Below, piece after piece: positions 18,177-26,541 of a stretch of DNA of 64,000 bases. The notes beneath the pieces are model-generated. The model was given only the letters and a program-made list of their open reading frames with translations. It searched no databases and was not told the DNA's origin. Numbering within the stretch: position 1 is the stretch's first letter; every line of letters starts with the position of its first letter. A program made the position numbers and the translations under genes. Source of the stretch: Brockia lithotrophica (GTDB lineage: Bacteria > Bacillota > Bacilli > Thermicanales > DSM-22653); the NCBI GenBank assembly GCA_003050565.1, contig PEBW01000002.1:248001-312000 (forward strand). The letters run 5' to 3'.

Positions 18177-19424
18177 TCAGCGCACGCGCTCGAGCTTCCC
18201 CACGAGCTCCGTGATCCGGACGCCGAAGTTTTCGTCGATCACGACGACCTCGCCGCGGGCGATGTGCTTGTTGTTCACGTAGATGTCGACGGGTTCGCCG
18301 GCGAGCTTGTCCAGCTCCACGATGGAACCGGGGCGAAAGGCGAGGATGTCCCGAACGCGGCGCCGCGTTCGCCCGAGTTCTACGGTGACCTCCAGCTCCA
18401 CGTCGTAGAGAAGACCCAGGTTGCGCTCGTCGACGTCTCCCTCCTCGACCCCTCCCTCGAGGGGGGCAAATTCCACCGGCCGGACGACCACCTGCCCGCC
18501 CGCGGAAGCGACCCGCCCGGGTTCGGAAGAGGGGGAATGTCCCGCCGTCCCCGCCGGCGCACCTCCCGCCCCTTCCGACGGGGAAGACCCCGTTCCCGCT
18601 TTGTGGACGGTTCCGCCAACCCCTCCCTCCCCTTGGGACGGGGAAAGCCCCTTTCCCGACGCGATAGGCGAAGGAGGAAAAGAGGCGGTCTCCTTCGCAA
18701 CCGAAGGGGGAAGCTCCGACGGAGGCTCATCCCCGTGGGATTCGAAGAGGGCGCGCGTCATCTCCTTCGCGAAGCTCAGAGGGATGAGCTGTACGAAGGA
18801 AGAATCCACGAGCGTGCCGATTTTCAGGCGAAAGGAGACGACGACGAGCGTGCCGTTGGGAAGGTCGGAGAGCGCCTCGCCCTCGGGGGGGATCATCTGA
18901 AGCTTCAGGGTCGTCGGCGAGATGTTCACGCGGCGCCCGAAGAGCGTGGCCATGGACGTTGCGGCCGACCCCATCATCTGGTTCATCGCTTCCTGCACGG
19001 CGCTCAGGCGAAGCTCGTCGAGCTCTCCCTCGAATTTGGGCCCCTCCCCCAACATGAGGGAAGAGATCACGAGGGCGTCGGACACGCGGAGGACGAAGAC
19101 GTTTTTCCCCCGCAGCCCCTCGGTGTAGTCCACCGTGATCCCGACGTGGGGGTAGGGAAATTCCTGCGCGAGCACGTCCTTTTTGAGAAGGCGCACGTTC
19201 GGCGTCGTAATCTCCACCTTCTGCCCGAGGAGCGTAGAAAGCGTCGTCGCCGCCGTGCCGAAGGCGATGTTGCCGATTTCCCCTACGGCATCCTGTTCGA
19301 GGGCCGAAAGTCCGCCCTCGAGCTCCCGTACCAAGTCTTCCGCCTGCGAACCTTCGGAAGAGGGCAGCGGGCCCGCGCCGGCGGACGGGGGGGGATTGTC
19401 GAACGGAAGGCGAGGTTCTTCCAC
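18177..19424 (-). CDS. fliY: Flagellar motor switch phosphatase FliY (FliN/CheC fusion)
   Basis: FliY replaces FliN in Bacillales motors and also removes phosphate from CheY-P. The 415-residue protein has an N-terminal CheC-like phosphatase domain with two half-sites (AVGEIGNIAFGTAATTL and AVQEAMNQMMGSAATSM), a disordered Ser/Pro/Gly linker of about 90 residues, and a C-terminal SpoA/FliN domain (LEVTVELGRTRRRVRDILAF, VDIYVNNKHIARGEVVV). The frame is open far upstream, but the GTG at 19424 has GGGAGG about ten bases ahead. A GTG at 19433 that overlaps the fliM stop is the alternative. FliY as third C-ring protein is a Firmicute trait. Confidence 0.96.
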   Translation of the reverse strand: MEEPRLPFDNPPPSAGAGPLPSSEGSQAEDLVRELEGGLSALEQDAVGEIGNIAFGTAATTLSTLLGQKVEITTPNVRLLKKDVLAQEFPYPHVGITVDYTEGLRGKNVFVLRVSDALVISSLMLGEGPKFEGELDELRLSAVQEAMNQMMGSAATSMATLFGRRVNISPTTLKLQMIPPEGEALSDLPNGTLVVVSFRLKIGTLVDSSFVQLIPLSFAKEMTRALFESHGDEPPSELPPSVAKETASFPPSPIASGKGLSPSQGEGGVGGTVHKAGTGSSPSEGAGGAPAGTAGHSPSSEPGRVASAGGQVVVRPVEFAPLEGGVEEGDVDERNLGLLYDVELEVTVELGRTRRRVRDILAFRPGSIVELDKLAGEPVDIYVNNKHIARGEVVVIDENFGVRITELVGKLERVR

Positions 19425-19429
19425 GGCGG

Positions 19430-20410
19430 TCACTCCTCCCTCGGGAGAATCCCTTCGATGCGCACGGCCACTCGTCCGCGGGAGATCCCGGGACGTCCGA
19501 CGAAGGCATCGCGGTCGCCGAGCTTCACGATGAGCGGCTCGTCGATTCGCGTTCCGAGGCGAATCACGTCCCCGACCTCCAGCCGGAGGACGTCGGCAAA
19601 CCGGAGCGCCGTCTGCCCGAGGATCACACGGATGGGAACCCACGTCCACGCAAGGCGCGCCTTGATTTCCTCGCTCGGACGTTGATCGTCGCCCTCCTGA
19701 AACCCTTCCAGCATGTGTCGGGCGGAAAGTTTGGGCATGAGCGGTTCGAGCATGAAGTGGGGGAGGACGACGTTCATCACCGTTGTGGTCTCCCCGACCT
19801 TGACCTGGAAGGAAAACACGACGACGATGTCGTTGGGCGAGGCGATCTGGAGAAACTGAGGATTTGTCTCGATCGCCTCGTGGCGAACGTCGAGATCCGC
19901 CAGGCTCTGCCAAGCTTCCCGAAAGTTCTCCCCCGTATGTTGAAAGAGCATCTCGAGGATCCGCGTCTCGATCTCCGTGAGACCCGATTCCTTTACCTCC
20001 GCGAGGCCCGGACCTCCGAGGTAGCGGTCGAGCATGCTGAAAGCCATCGTCGGCGAAAACTCGACGAGAAACCGCCCTTTGAGGGGGGAGGCGGTGAACA
20101 CCCCCACGACCGTAAACTTAGGCGCGGAGAGGACGTACTCTTCGAAGGGCACCTGGTCGGCGGCGGCCAAGGCGACGTGGACGTACGTCCGCAACGCCGC
20201 GGAAAACGCCGTCGAAAGGAGGCGCGCAAAGTGCTCGTTGAGGCGGTTGAGCGAGCGGAGTTGCTCTTTGGAGAGGCGGAGCGCGCGCTTGAAGTCGTAG
20301 GGACGCACGCGCTCCTTGCGCGTTTCCGAAGCCGGCGGTTGCGGGGGTCCACCGGAAGTAAGCGATTTGAGAAGTTCGTCGATCTCTGCCTGCGAGAGGA
20401 CTTCTTCCAC
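19430..20410 (-). CDS. fliM: Flagellar motor switch protein FliM
   Basis: FliM is the middle C-ring protein and the main docking site of CheY-P. The 326-residue protein begins with the CheY-binding peptide LSQAEIDELLKSL, followed by the CheC-like middle domain (YDFKRALRLSKEQLRSLNRL onward) and a C-terminal SpoA domain (RVILGQTALRFADVLRLEVG). The start is GTG with GGGGGGAG ahead. It overlaps fliY. Confidence 0.97.
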   Translation of the reverse strand: MEEVLSQAEIDELLKSLTSGGPPQPPASETRKERVRPYDFKRALRLSKEQLRSLNRLNEHFARLLSTAFSAALRTYVHVALAAADQVPFEEYVLSAPKFTVVGVFTASPLKGRFLVEFSPTMAFSMLDRYLGGPGLAEVKESGLTEIETRILEMLFQHTGENFREAWQSLADLDVRHEAIETNPQFLQIASPNDIVVVFSFQVKVGETTTVMNVVLPHFMLEPLMPKLSARHMLEGFQEGDDQRPSEEIKARLAWTWVPIRVILGQTALRFADVLRLEVGDVIRLGTRIDEPLIVKLGDRDAFVGRPGISRGRVAVRIEGILPREE

Positions 20411-20434
20411 GGCGCTCCCCCCTTCACACTCCGC

Positions 20435-20887
20435 TCACTGGACGATCTTCTTCGTCGCGAACACCTTGACGACGTGTCCGCCTTCCACCACGCTGTCCAG
20501 GCGTTGGGCGACGCGCTCCTCTACGGAGCGTAATCCGTCGTCGGTCTTGAACTCTTCCGCCTCACACTCGCTCAGGACGCCGAGGATCTCTCGCTGGACG
20601 AGGAAGAGGTTTTTCTTGAGGAAGTCCTGCGCCTGCGCCGAGTCGGCGACGATCGTGAAGTTTACGACGACGTAGTGGTTGTCCTTGAGGTCGGTGGTGA
20701 TGTCGCCGGACTCTACGGAGTACTTCGCGTAGTCGGCGGGAGCCACCTTCGGACGATCTTGAGCGGCGGTCGGCGATTCTTGGGCCGGGGCGAGGAGGAC
20801 CTTGCCGACGAAGACGATCGCCGCGGCGATGAGTACGAGGGCCAAGACGAACCCCACGCTCAAAGAGACGAGTTGCTTGCGGTTCAC
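20435..20887 (-). CDS. fliL: Flagellar basal body-associated protein FliL
   Basis: FliL is a single-span protein that surrounds the stator units and supports torque and stator activation. The 150-residue protein has one membrane segment (about 9-30, SVGFVLALVLIAAAIVFVGK) and a periplasmic-type domain with the typical VVVNFTIVADSAQAQDFLKK region. The GTG start overlaps the flbD stop as GTGA. Confidence 0.92.
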   Translation of the reverse strand: MNRKQLVSLSVGFVLALVLIAAAIVFVGKVLLAPAQESPTAAQDRPKVAPADYAKYSVESGDITTDLKDNHYVVVNFTIVADSAQAQDFLKKNLFLVQREILGVLSECEAEEFKTDDGLRSVEERVAQRLDSVVEGGHVVKVFATKKIVQ

Positions 20888-21123
20888 GGACGATCCTTCC
20901 CTTCTTCCGCCGGCCGAACGAGGGAACGGAGGGGCGCCTGCGGCGCCCCGAGTTCGAGGAAAAAGGCGCGCAGGCGCTCCGCCACCTCTTCCTTCCGCTC
21001 GACGACGCGGAGCCTCTTCCCGGTGACAAGGGTGATGACGGCCTCTTGGCCGCCTTCGACCACCTCGACGAGGAACGGGTTGAGGAAAAAGGGCTCCCCG
21101 CTCAATCGGGTCAGCAAAATCAA
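20884..21123 (-). CDS. flbD: FlbD/SwrD family flagellar protein
   Basis: Small proteins of this family sit between the hook gene and fliL in many Firmicutes. B. subtilis SwrD raises flagellar power, possibly through stator function. The 79-residue product starts MILLTRLSGEPFFLNPFLVE, the typical family opening. The start codon is TTG with a weak ribosome site, so the level may be low, or coupled to a neighbour. Confidence 0.88.
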   Translation of the reverse strand: MILLTRLSGEPFFLNPFLVEVVEGGQEAVITLVTGKRLRVVERKEEVAERLRAFFLELGAPQAPLRSLVRPAEEGKDRP

Positions 21124-21193
21124 GGCGTCACACCCGCTTTCCGATCCCGCGAAGGCGAGAAGCGCCTTCCGCAGTGCCTCACGAGGTCAAACG

Positions 21194-21994
21194 TCAACGC
21201 TTCAAGTTCACGAGTTCCTGGAGGACTTCGTCGGACGTGGTGGTGATTCGGGCGTTGGCCTGGAACCCCCGCTGGGCGATGATCATCTCCGTGAACTCCT
21301 GGGCGAGGTCGACGTTGGACATCTCGAGGTAGCCGGAGCGCACGAGGCCGCGGCCGCCGGTACCCGGCGCTCCAAGGTTGGGGGTGGCGGGGGTGGGCGT
21401 CGCGTTTGCCGTAAGGCGGTACATGTTGTCGCCTACCTTTTCCAGTCCTTGGGGGTTGGGCACCTGAACGAGCCCGATCGTGGCCACCTCTTGGACGGCA
21501 CCGCCTACCACCGCCCGGACGGTCCCTCCGAGGTCTACCGAGAAGCTTTCCGCATCCGGCGGAATCTGAATCCGGTTGCCGTTCACGTCGAGGAGGAAGG
21601 CGCCGCCGGCGGTGACCACGTTGCCGTTCGCGTCGAGGGAGAAGTTGCCGGAACGCGTAAGGAGCCGTTCCCCCTCCTTTTCCACGGCGAAAAACCCGTT
21701 GCCGTCCACGGCGAGGTCGAGGGTTACGCCCGTGAACTGCAGGTTCCCCTGAGTCATGAGGAGGTCCGTTGAGGCGACGCGTACGCCGAGGCCGATCTGT
21801 ACGGGATTTGCCCCGCCCCGGTTCGCCTGCGGTTGGGCGGCGCCCACGAGCGTTTGGCTCATGAGGTCGGCAAAGGTCGTGCGGCTCGCCTTGAAGCCGT
21901 ACGTGTTTACGTTGGCGATGTTGTTCGCCACGACGTCGAGTTTCGTTTGGAAGCTCCGAAGCCCGGAAATCCCGCTGTAGAGCGAACGAAGCAT
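21194..21994 (-). CDS. flgE: Flagellar hook protein FlgE (FlgG-like)
   Basis: This rod/hook-family protein of 266 residues has the same position and length as the B. subtilis hook protein, once called FlgG. The N-terminal motif MLRSLYSGISGL and DVVANNIANVNTYGFKASR, together with the C-terminal SNVDLAQEFTEMIIAQRGFQ, form the coiled core shared by axial proteins. Two ATG codons lie close together; the one at 21994 is 8 bases from GGGAGG and fits the family start. It could be called FlgG by sequence alone; position favours hook. Confidence 0.92.
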   Translation of the reverse strand: MLRSLYSGISGLRSFQTKLDVVANNIANVNTYGFKASRTTFADLMSQTLVGAAQPQANRGGANPVQIGLGVRVASTDLLMTQGNLQFTGVTLDLAVDGNGFFAVEKEGERLLTRSGNFSLDANGNVVTAGGAFLLDVNGNRIQIPPDAESFSVDLGGTVRAVVGGAVQEVATIGLVQVPNPQGLEKVGDNMYRLTANATPTPATPNLGAPGTGGRGLVRSGYLEMSNVDLAQEFTEMIIAQRGFQANARITTTSDEVLQELVNLKR

Positions 21995-22046
21995 TTCCAT
22001 CGCCTCCCGAAAAAGTTTGGAGAACTTCCCGATTCGGGCTCTCCCT

Positions 22047-22388
22047 TTACGCTCCCGGAGAGGATCCGGAAGGAGCGGGGGGATTGCCCATGTCTCCGGA
22101 CGAGGGGGAACCCGAACCGCCTTCGAGGCGGTCGCGGATTTCCCGAACGAGCTCCGTGAGCTTGAGGACGGACTCCACGACGGAAAAGAGGGCAAGCTCC
22201 GTGAGAAACGTCTTCCCGTCGGCAGGAGAAAGAGGGTCCTGGTAGCGGAGCTCGGTGAGGAAGAGCTTGAGAAAGGTGTCCTTCCCCAGGACGTTTTCCG
22301 TTCCCCCCCTACCCGGAGAGGACACCGGAGAAGAGGGTTGCGCCAAAGGCGTCCCGGAAACTTCCACTGCCTTCACCCCCTTGCGCAT
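22047..22388 (-). CDS. flgD: Hook cap protein FlgD (short)
   Basis: FlgD caps the growing hook and is needed for hook assembly. The 113 residues contain the conserved N-terminal domain (LGKDTFLKLFLTELRYQDPL, residues 34-53, then FSVVESVLKLTELV) and a Gly/Ser/Pro tail. The C-terminal Ig-like part of long FlgD proteins is missing; B. subtilis FlgD is also short (about 140). The gene begins 80 bases inside the end of fliK in another frame. Confidence 0.9.
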   Translation of the reverse strand: MRKGVKAVEVSGTPLAQPSSPVSSPGRGGTENVLGKDTFLKLFLTELRYQDPLSPADGKTFLTELALFSVVESVLKLTELVREIRDRLEGGSGSPSSGDMGNPPAPSGSSPGA

Positions 22389-23928
22389 GCGACACGGAAA
22401 AGTCTCCTTCTTCTTCGAAGGGCCGCTGCCTTCCGTCTCCTCGCCGCCGCGGGGGCTCCTCTTCGATGCGCCCGACGTGCGCGAAGCCGCCGAAGCCGAT
22501 CCCCGCCTGGCGCAAGGCCCCCTCGAGTTCCGCCGCCTGGCGGAGGAATTCCCGCACGACGTGTTCGGAAGACCCCGAAAGGGAGAGGTATACGCGCCCC
22601 TCGCGGACGCTCACGTGGACGAAGAGCGCGTCCGGGCCGAATGAGAGGTGGAGCACCGCTTCGCTGCCGCCCGTGCGAAACGCGTTTGTCGCGAGACGAA
22701 CGACGCGCGCGAGAAGCTCGGGCCCTTCCGCAGAAGAGGGCAGAACTTCCCGAGGTTGGGGCTCCAACGGGACGCTCCTCGGGAGGAAAGCCGCTTCTTC
22801 CCCTCCCGAAGCCGTCTCAAACGCCCGCATATGTGCCGAGTCGCGGTACCCGCGCCCGAGGACCGGCCCTTCGCCCCGGGAAGGGGGCGTCGCGCGCGAA
22901 ACCCCGTCCGTACGTTCGGAAAACGACGCTTGCCCCGGACCCGGAGCGGGAGGATCGTCGGCGGCCGAAAGTCCCCGTTCCGAGACGGGAGGGGAGGCTT
23001 CCCGCGGAGACGCGTCCGGAAAAGGAGAAGATCCGACCGAAACGCGTGAAGCCCCCTCGGGAGAAACGCCCTGCGGAGGAGGAAGCGACTGCCCCGCAGA
23101 CTCCGGCTGCGAAGTAACTGCAGGCTGCGGCGCGGAATCCGGCCGTGGGGCAAGGGCCGGCCGCTCCAAAGACCCCGGCTGCGAAGCAACTGCAGGCTGC
23201 GGCGCGGCATCTTTCTGCGTCCCGACGAAGGACGGCACATCCGCATCCGGAGAGGCCACCGCCGACGTCCCCTCTCCGGGAAAAGCGAGCACCTTCTCCG
23301 CCACTTCGCGCATTTGCCCACGTTCGCCCCGAAGGGCGAGAAAGACGGCGGAAGGCAAGGTGGAAAAGGCGGTCGACGGAAGAGGAGGAGAAACCTCCTT
23401 AGCGGGCATCCCCCCTTCCAATGCGACGAGCGGGCCAGGAGAACTCGCGTCCTCCCGCAGCCCCCCCTTGCTTTCCGCCTTCCCGCCCGAAGGGGGAAGC
23501 GGCGGCGGCACAGGGGTGGAACTTCCGTCGGGTGCATCCCCTCCTCTCCCCGGAAGATGGGGAGCGGGAGAGTCCGCAGAAAAGAGAAGGTACGAGGGTG
23601 CGGGAAAAGGCGCGATCCCGTCGGCAAACGCGAGGAGGGAAACCCCGGCGCCCTCGGCCTCCGGGGGAACCCCGTCCTCCTCTTTCTCCGTGCCGTGCAC
23701 GTCTCCCGCATACGTCGTCGCCCCTTCGGACGGTAGATCCGCCGAAAGCCCGGAGAAGTCGTCCACCGCATCCGTGAGAACGAAGGCGAATTCTTCCGAG
23801 AGGAGGGAATAGGCCGTCCCATCCGCCGAGAAAACCGGCACCCGAAACCCGATGGCCGCGCCCCGAAAGGAACGAAGAACGGAAACGGCCGCCGCGGGCT
23901 CGGAGCCTCGGGGAAACGCGTCCGCCAC
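22309..23928 (-). CDS. fliK: Flagellar hook-length control protein FliK
   Basis: FliK is the secreted ruler that stops hook growth and triggers the FlhB switch. The 539-residue protein has a long disordered Pro/Ser/Ala-rich N-terminal part and a C-terminal hook-control domain (about 415-490, EAVLHLSFGPDALFVHVSVR, REFLRQAAELEGALRQAGIG). A 24-residue internal repeat (APQPAV-[AT]-SQP) lies in the ruler region near residues 240-280. The GTG start has AAAGGAGG ahead. The last 80 bases overlap flgD. Low conservation outside the C-terminus is normal for FliK. Confidence 0.93.
   Translation of the reverse strand: MADAFPRGSEPAAAVSVLRSFRGAAIGFRVPVFSADGTAYSLLSEEFAFVLTDAVDDFSGLSADLPSEGATTYAGDVHGTEKEEDGVPPEAEGAGVSLLAFADGIAPFPAPSYLLFSADSPAPHLPGRGGDAPDGSSTPVPPPLPPSGGKAESKGGLREDASSPGPLVALEGGMPAKEVSPPLPSTAFSTLPSAVFLALRGERGQMREVAEKVLAFPGEGTSAVASPDADVPSFVGTQKDAAPQPAVASQPGSLERPALAPRPDSAPQPAVTSQPESAGQSLPPPQGVSPEGASRVSVGSSPFPDASPREASPPVSERGLSAADDPPAPGPGQASFSERTDGVSRATPPSRGEGPVLGRGYRDSAHMRAFETASGGEEAAFLPRSVPLEPQPREVLPSSAEGPELLARVVRLATNAFRTGGSEAVLHLSFGPDALFVHVSVREGRVYLSLSGSSEHVVREFLRQAAELEGALRQAGIGFGGFAHVGRIEEEPPRRRGDGRQRPFEEEGDFSVSHAQGGEGSGSFRDAFGATLFSGVLSG
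23103..23207 (-). repeat. Direct repeat in fliK, 72-base period
   Basis: A 33-base unit at 23103-23135 recurs at 23175-23207 with one mismatch. The 72-base spacing keeps the reading frame and yields two copies of APQPAV-x-SQP. Repeat gain or loss here would lengthen or shorten the ruler by 24 residues. Confidence 0.75.
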
Positions 23929-23978
23929 AACCGTTCACCTCCTTTCTCGGAGACAACTCTGTGCCTTTGCGCGGGGAC

Positions 23979-24704
23979 TCACGGGCCGGAAAGAGAAGAA
24001 AGGGTCTCGCGAAGCCGGGAAAGCTCGGTGCGCACGGCGGCGATTTCCTCCCGAAGCGCCGACTCGTTTGCCGTCGGGTCTTTGCGCCCGGCGAGCGCCG
24101 CCAGATCTTGGTCCAAGGCGTTGAGGCGCCCGTCCAGGACGCTCAGCCGCGTCCGAAGGAGGTCGAGGTTCCCCTGGAGCGAGGCGTTCTTCGCCTCGAG
24201 ATCTCGAATGCGGTTCTGGAGTTCGGCGGTCTGCCGCATGAGGTCGGCCTTTTCCCCCTCGAGGGAGGCCACACGGGCGCGGGCGTTGGCGAGCTCCCCG
24301 GCGAGGCGGACGACCTCTGCCTCTCCTCCCTGACCTTTCGGAGGGGTGACGAGCAAGACGAGGAGCTGGGAGGCGACGTCCGGGGGCAAGGCGGCCAAGA
24401 AGCGGCGCCGGGAGTCGAGGTCCATCTTTTCCATCCAGAGCGCCGCCGTCTCCGGGGCGACGTTTTGCAGGAGCTTTGCCGCCGTATCCGGCGGAAGGCC
24501 CTCAAGCGTGCGGGCGGCCTCTTCGAGGCGCAAGTCGTCGGGAGCCGGGGACTTGTGGAGCATTCCGAGAACGGGGCTCACGACGTCGATCCCAAACGCG
24601 AGAAGGACCGCAGCCGTGAGGAGGAGGGCGACAAGAAGAGGAAAGACGACGAGGAAGAGGACGATCTCCCACGTGCTCGCCCGCACGTCCTCCCGCGCGT
24701 CCAC
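23979..24704 (-). CDS. MotE-like (YlxF) flagellar coiled-coil membrane protein
   Basis: This 241-residue protein has one N-terminal membrane span (about 14-40, VLFLVVFPLLVALLLTAAVL), a magnesium-transporter-like helical segment (AARTLEGLPPDTAAKLLQNV, LAALPPDVASQLL), and a long C-terminal coiled coil (about 130-240). That layout matches YlxF/MotE proteins encoded between fliJ and fliK in Bacillales. Their role is not fully settled; related proteins chaperone motor or stator parts. The start is GTG behind AAGGGGGG. Confidence 0.85.
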   Translation of the reverse strand: MDAREDVRASTWEIVLFLVVFPLLVALLLTAAVLLAFGIDVVSPVLGMLHKSPAPDDLRLEEAARTLEGLPPDTAAKLLQNVAPETAALWMEKMDLDSRRRFLAALPPDVASQLLVLLVTPPKGQGGEAEVVRLAGELANARARVASLEGEKADLMRQTAELQNRIRDLEAKNASLQGNLDLLRTRLSVLDGRLNALDQDLAALAGRKDPTANESALREEIAAVRTELSRLRETLSSLSGP

Positions 24705-24717
24705 GGGCGTTCCCCCC

Positions 24718-25164
24718 TTACGTCTCCGATTCCGTGCCCTGCGAGCGCATGCGGACGAAGCGCGCCGCAGCCGCGTCGATTTCGCCCTGCTCGCGCCGGA
24801 GGGCTTCGACGCGCACCCGCTCCGCTTCCCAGGTGAAGAGCACTCGGTAGCGCTCGCGCTCTGTGCGCTTTTCCCGTACGGCTTCCTCCGCGTCCTCGGC
24901 CCTACGCCGCGCTTCCTCGAGTCTCTCCGCGAGATCCCGGGCCGTCCCGCGGAGGCCGGAGAGGTACGAATAGGCGGTCTGCATGTCCAATACGGTACCG
25001 GGACCCGTGCGGGTGAGGGAATATTCCGTTCGATGCTTCTCTTCGAGGAGACGTGCGAGGTTGTCCTCGAGGCTCTCTGCCCACTCCTGAAGCTTGCGAA
25101 GTTCCCCGGCGCGGACGAGGGCTTCCACGTAGGCGAGGTGTTCGAGTCGGTACCAGCGGTTCAC
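24718..25164 (-). CDS. fliJ: Flagellar export chaperone FliJ
   Basis: FliJ forms an antiparallel coiled coil that sits in the FliI hexamer and couples it to FlhA. The 148 residues are almost entirely charged helix (RLEHLAYVEALVRAGELRKL; EEARRRAEDAEEAVREKRTE), as expected. An upstream in-frame start at 25218 exists, but the GTG at 25164 has GGGAGGG well spaced and gives the B. subtilis length (147). Confidence 0.9.
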   Translation of the reverse strand: MNRWYRLEHLAYVEALVRAGELRKLQEWAESLEDNLARLLEEKHRTEYSLTRTGPGTVLDMQTAYSYLSGLRGTARDLAERLEEARRRAEDAEEAVREKRTERERYRVLFTWEAERVRVEALRREQGEIDAAAARFVRMRSQGTESET

Positions 25165-25222
25165 CGCAATCCCTCCCGGGCCTTGCGCAAGGGGCCGCAG
25201 TCGCCTTATCCCGTCCACCGGC

Positions 25223-26539
25223 TTACGAGGGGTCGGTAAAGACCTCCCGCAGCCCCTCCTCGGCCGCGGAGAACGTCGTCGGCGCCTCGCGGTCCTGGAC
25301 GAGGTAGCGCTCGATGCGAGAAAGGTAGGCCAAACTCTCGTCGAGGTCCGGGTTTTGCCCCGCCCGGTACGCCCCGATGTGCACGAGGTCTTCGTGTTCC
25401 CGGTAGACGGCGAGAAGCCGGCGAAGGCGCGCGGCCAAGAGCCGGTGCTCCGGCGACACGAGGGTGTGCATGAGGCGACTCGTGCTCGCCAGGACGTCGA
25501 TCGCGGGAAAGTGTCCCTTTTGCGCGAGGGAGCGGCTGAGGACGATGTGCCCGTCCAAGATGCTCCGGGCGTGATCGGCTACGGGATCGGCGAGGTCGTC
25601 GCCCTCCACGAGGACGGTGTAGAAGGCGGTGATCGAGCCCCGTGGTGCCGTACCCGCCCGTTCCATGAGCCTCGGGAGGAGGGCGAACACCGAGGGCGGA
25701 TAACCCTTCGTGGTGGGCGGCTCGCCCGCGGCAAGCCCGACTTCGCGCGCCGCCATGGCCACGCGCGTCACCGAGTCGAGGAGGAGGAGGACGTCCTTCC
25801 CCTGATCGCGAAAGTGTTCGGCGATGGCCGTGGCGAGATAGGCCCCCTTGAGGCGGAGGAGGGGCGGCTCGTCGGAGGTCACCGCGACGACGACGGCGCG
25901 CGCCAGACCCTCGGGACCGAGGTCCCGCTCGAGAAATTCCCGAACTTCCCGGCCCCGCTCGCCGATGAGTCCGATGACCGTCACATCCGCCGTCGTCCCC
26001 CGGGCGATCATTCCCAGGAGCGTGCTCTTCCCCACCCCGCTCCCGGCGAAGATCCCCACGCGCTGCCCGCGCCCCACGGTGAGGAGCCCGTCGATGGCCC
26101 GAACCCCTACCGGGAGGGGCTCCGCGATCGGCGGCCTTTCGAGAGGCCGGGGAGGTTCGCGGACGAGGCGCAGGCGGACGAACGGCGGGCGAAATCCGAG
26201 GCCGTCTATGGGACGTCCTAGCCCGTCGAGTACGCGGCCAAGCAGGTTTGCCCCCACCTCCACGGCGTACGGGCGCCGCAAGGCGTGCACGCGCGCACCC
26301 GGGGCAATCGCCCCAACTTCCCCTAGAGGCATGAGACGAACGCGCTCTCCTTCGAACCCCACGACCTCCGCGAGGACTTCGCCGTCGTCGGAGACGATGC
26401 GCACGGTCTCCCCCAGACGCACATCCGGACCGATGGATTCCACCATGAGACCGACGGCCCTCGTCACCCGCCCGACGAGTTCCACGGGATCGACGCGGCG
26501 CACGGCTTCGCGCAAGTCCCCGAACAGCAGGTGGTCCAT
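25223..26539 (-). CDS. fliI: Flagellum-specific ATPase FliI
   Basis: FliI is the F1-beta-like ATPase of the flagellar export apparatus. The 438 residues include the Walker A GSGVGKST (166-173), the Walker B region LLLLDSVTRVAMAAREVGLA, and the family motif PPSVFALLPRLMERAG. The open frame begins earlier, but the ATG at 26539 has GGAGGGG ahead and gives exactly the B. subtilis length. It lies 2 bases after fliH. Confidence 0.97.
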   Translation of the reverse strand: MDHLLFGDLREAVRRVDPVELVGRVTRAVGLMVESIGPDVRLGETVRIVSDDGEVLAEVVGFEGERVRLMPLGEVGAIAPGARVHALRRPYAVEVGANLLGRVLDGLGRPIDGLGFRPPFVRLRLVREPPRPLERPPIAEPLPVGVRAIDGLLTVGRGQRVGIFAGSGVGKSTLLGMIARGTTADVTVIGLIGERGREVREFLERDLGPEGLARAVVVAVTSDEPPLLRLKGAYLATAIAEHFRDQGKDVLLLLDSVTRVAMAAREVGLAAGEPPTTKGYPPSVFALLPRLMERAGTAPRGSITAFYTVLVEGDDLADPVADHARSILDGHIVLSRSLAQKGHFPAIDVLASTSRLMHTLVSPEHRLLAARLRRLLAVYREHEDLVHIGAYRAGQNPDLDESLAYLSRIERYLVQDREAPTTFSAAEEGLREVFTDPS

Positions 26540-26541
26540 CT

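Noticed and set aside
23103-23207. CRISPR-like repeats
   Set aside because: Only two units, within the fliK reading frame and keeping that frame, with no cas genes. This is a protein-coding repeat.
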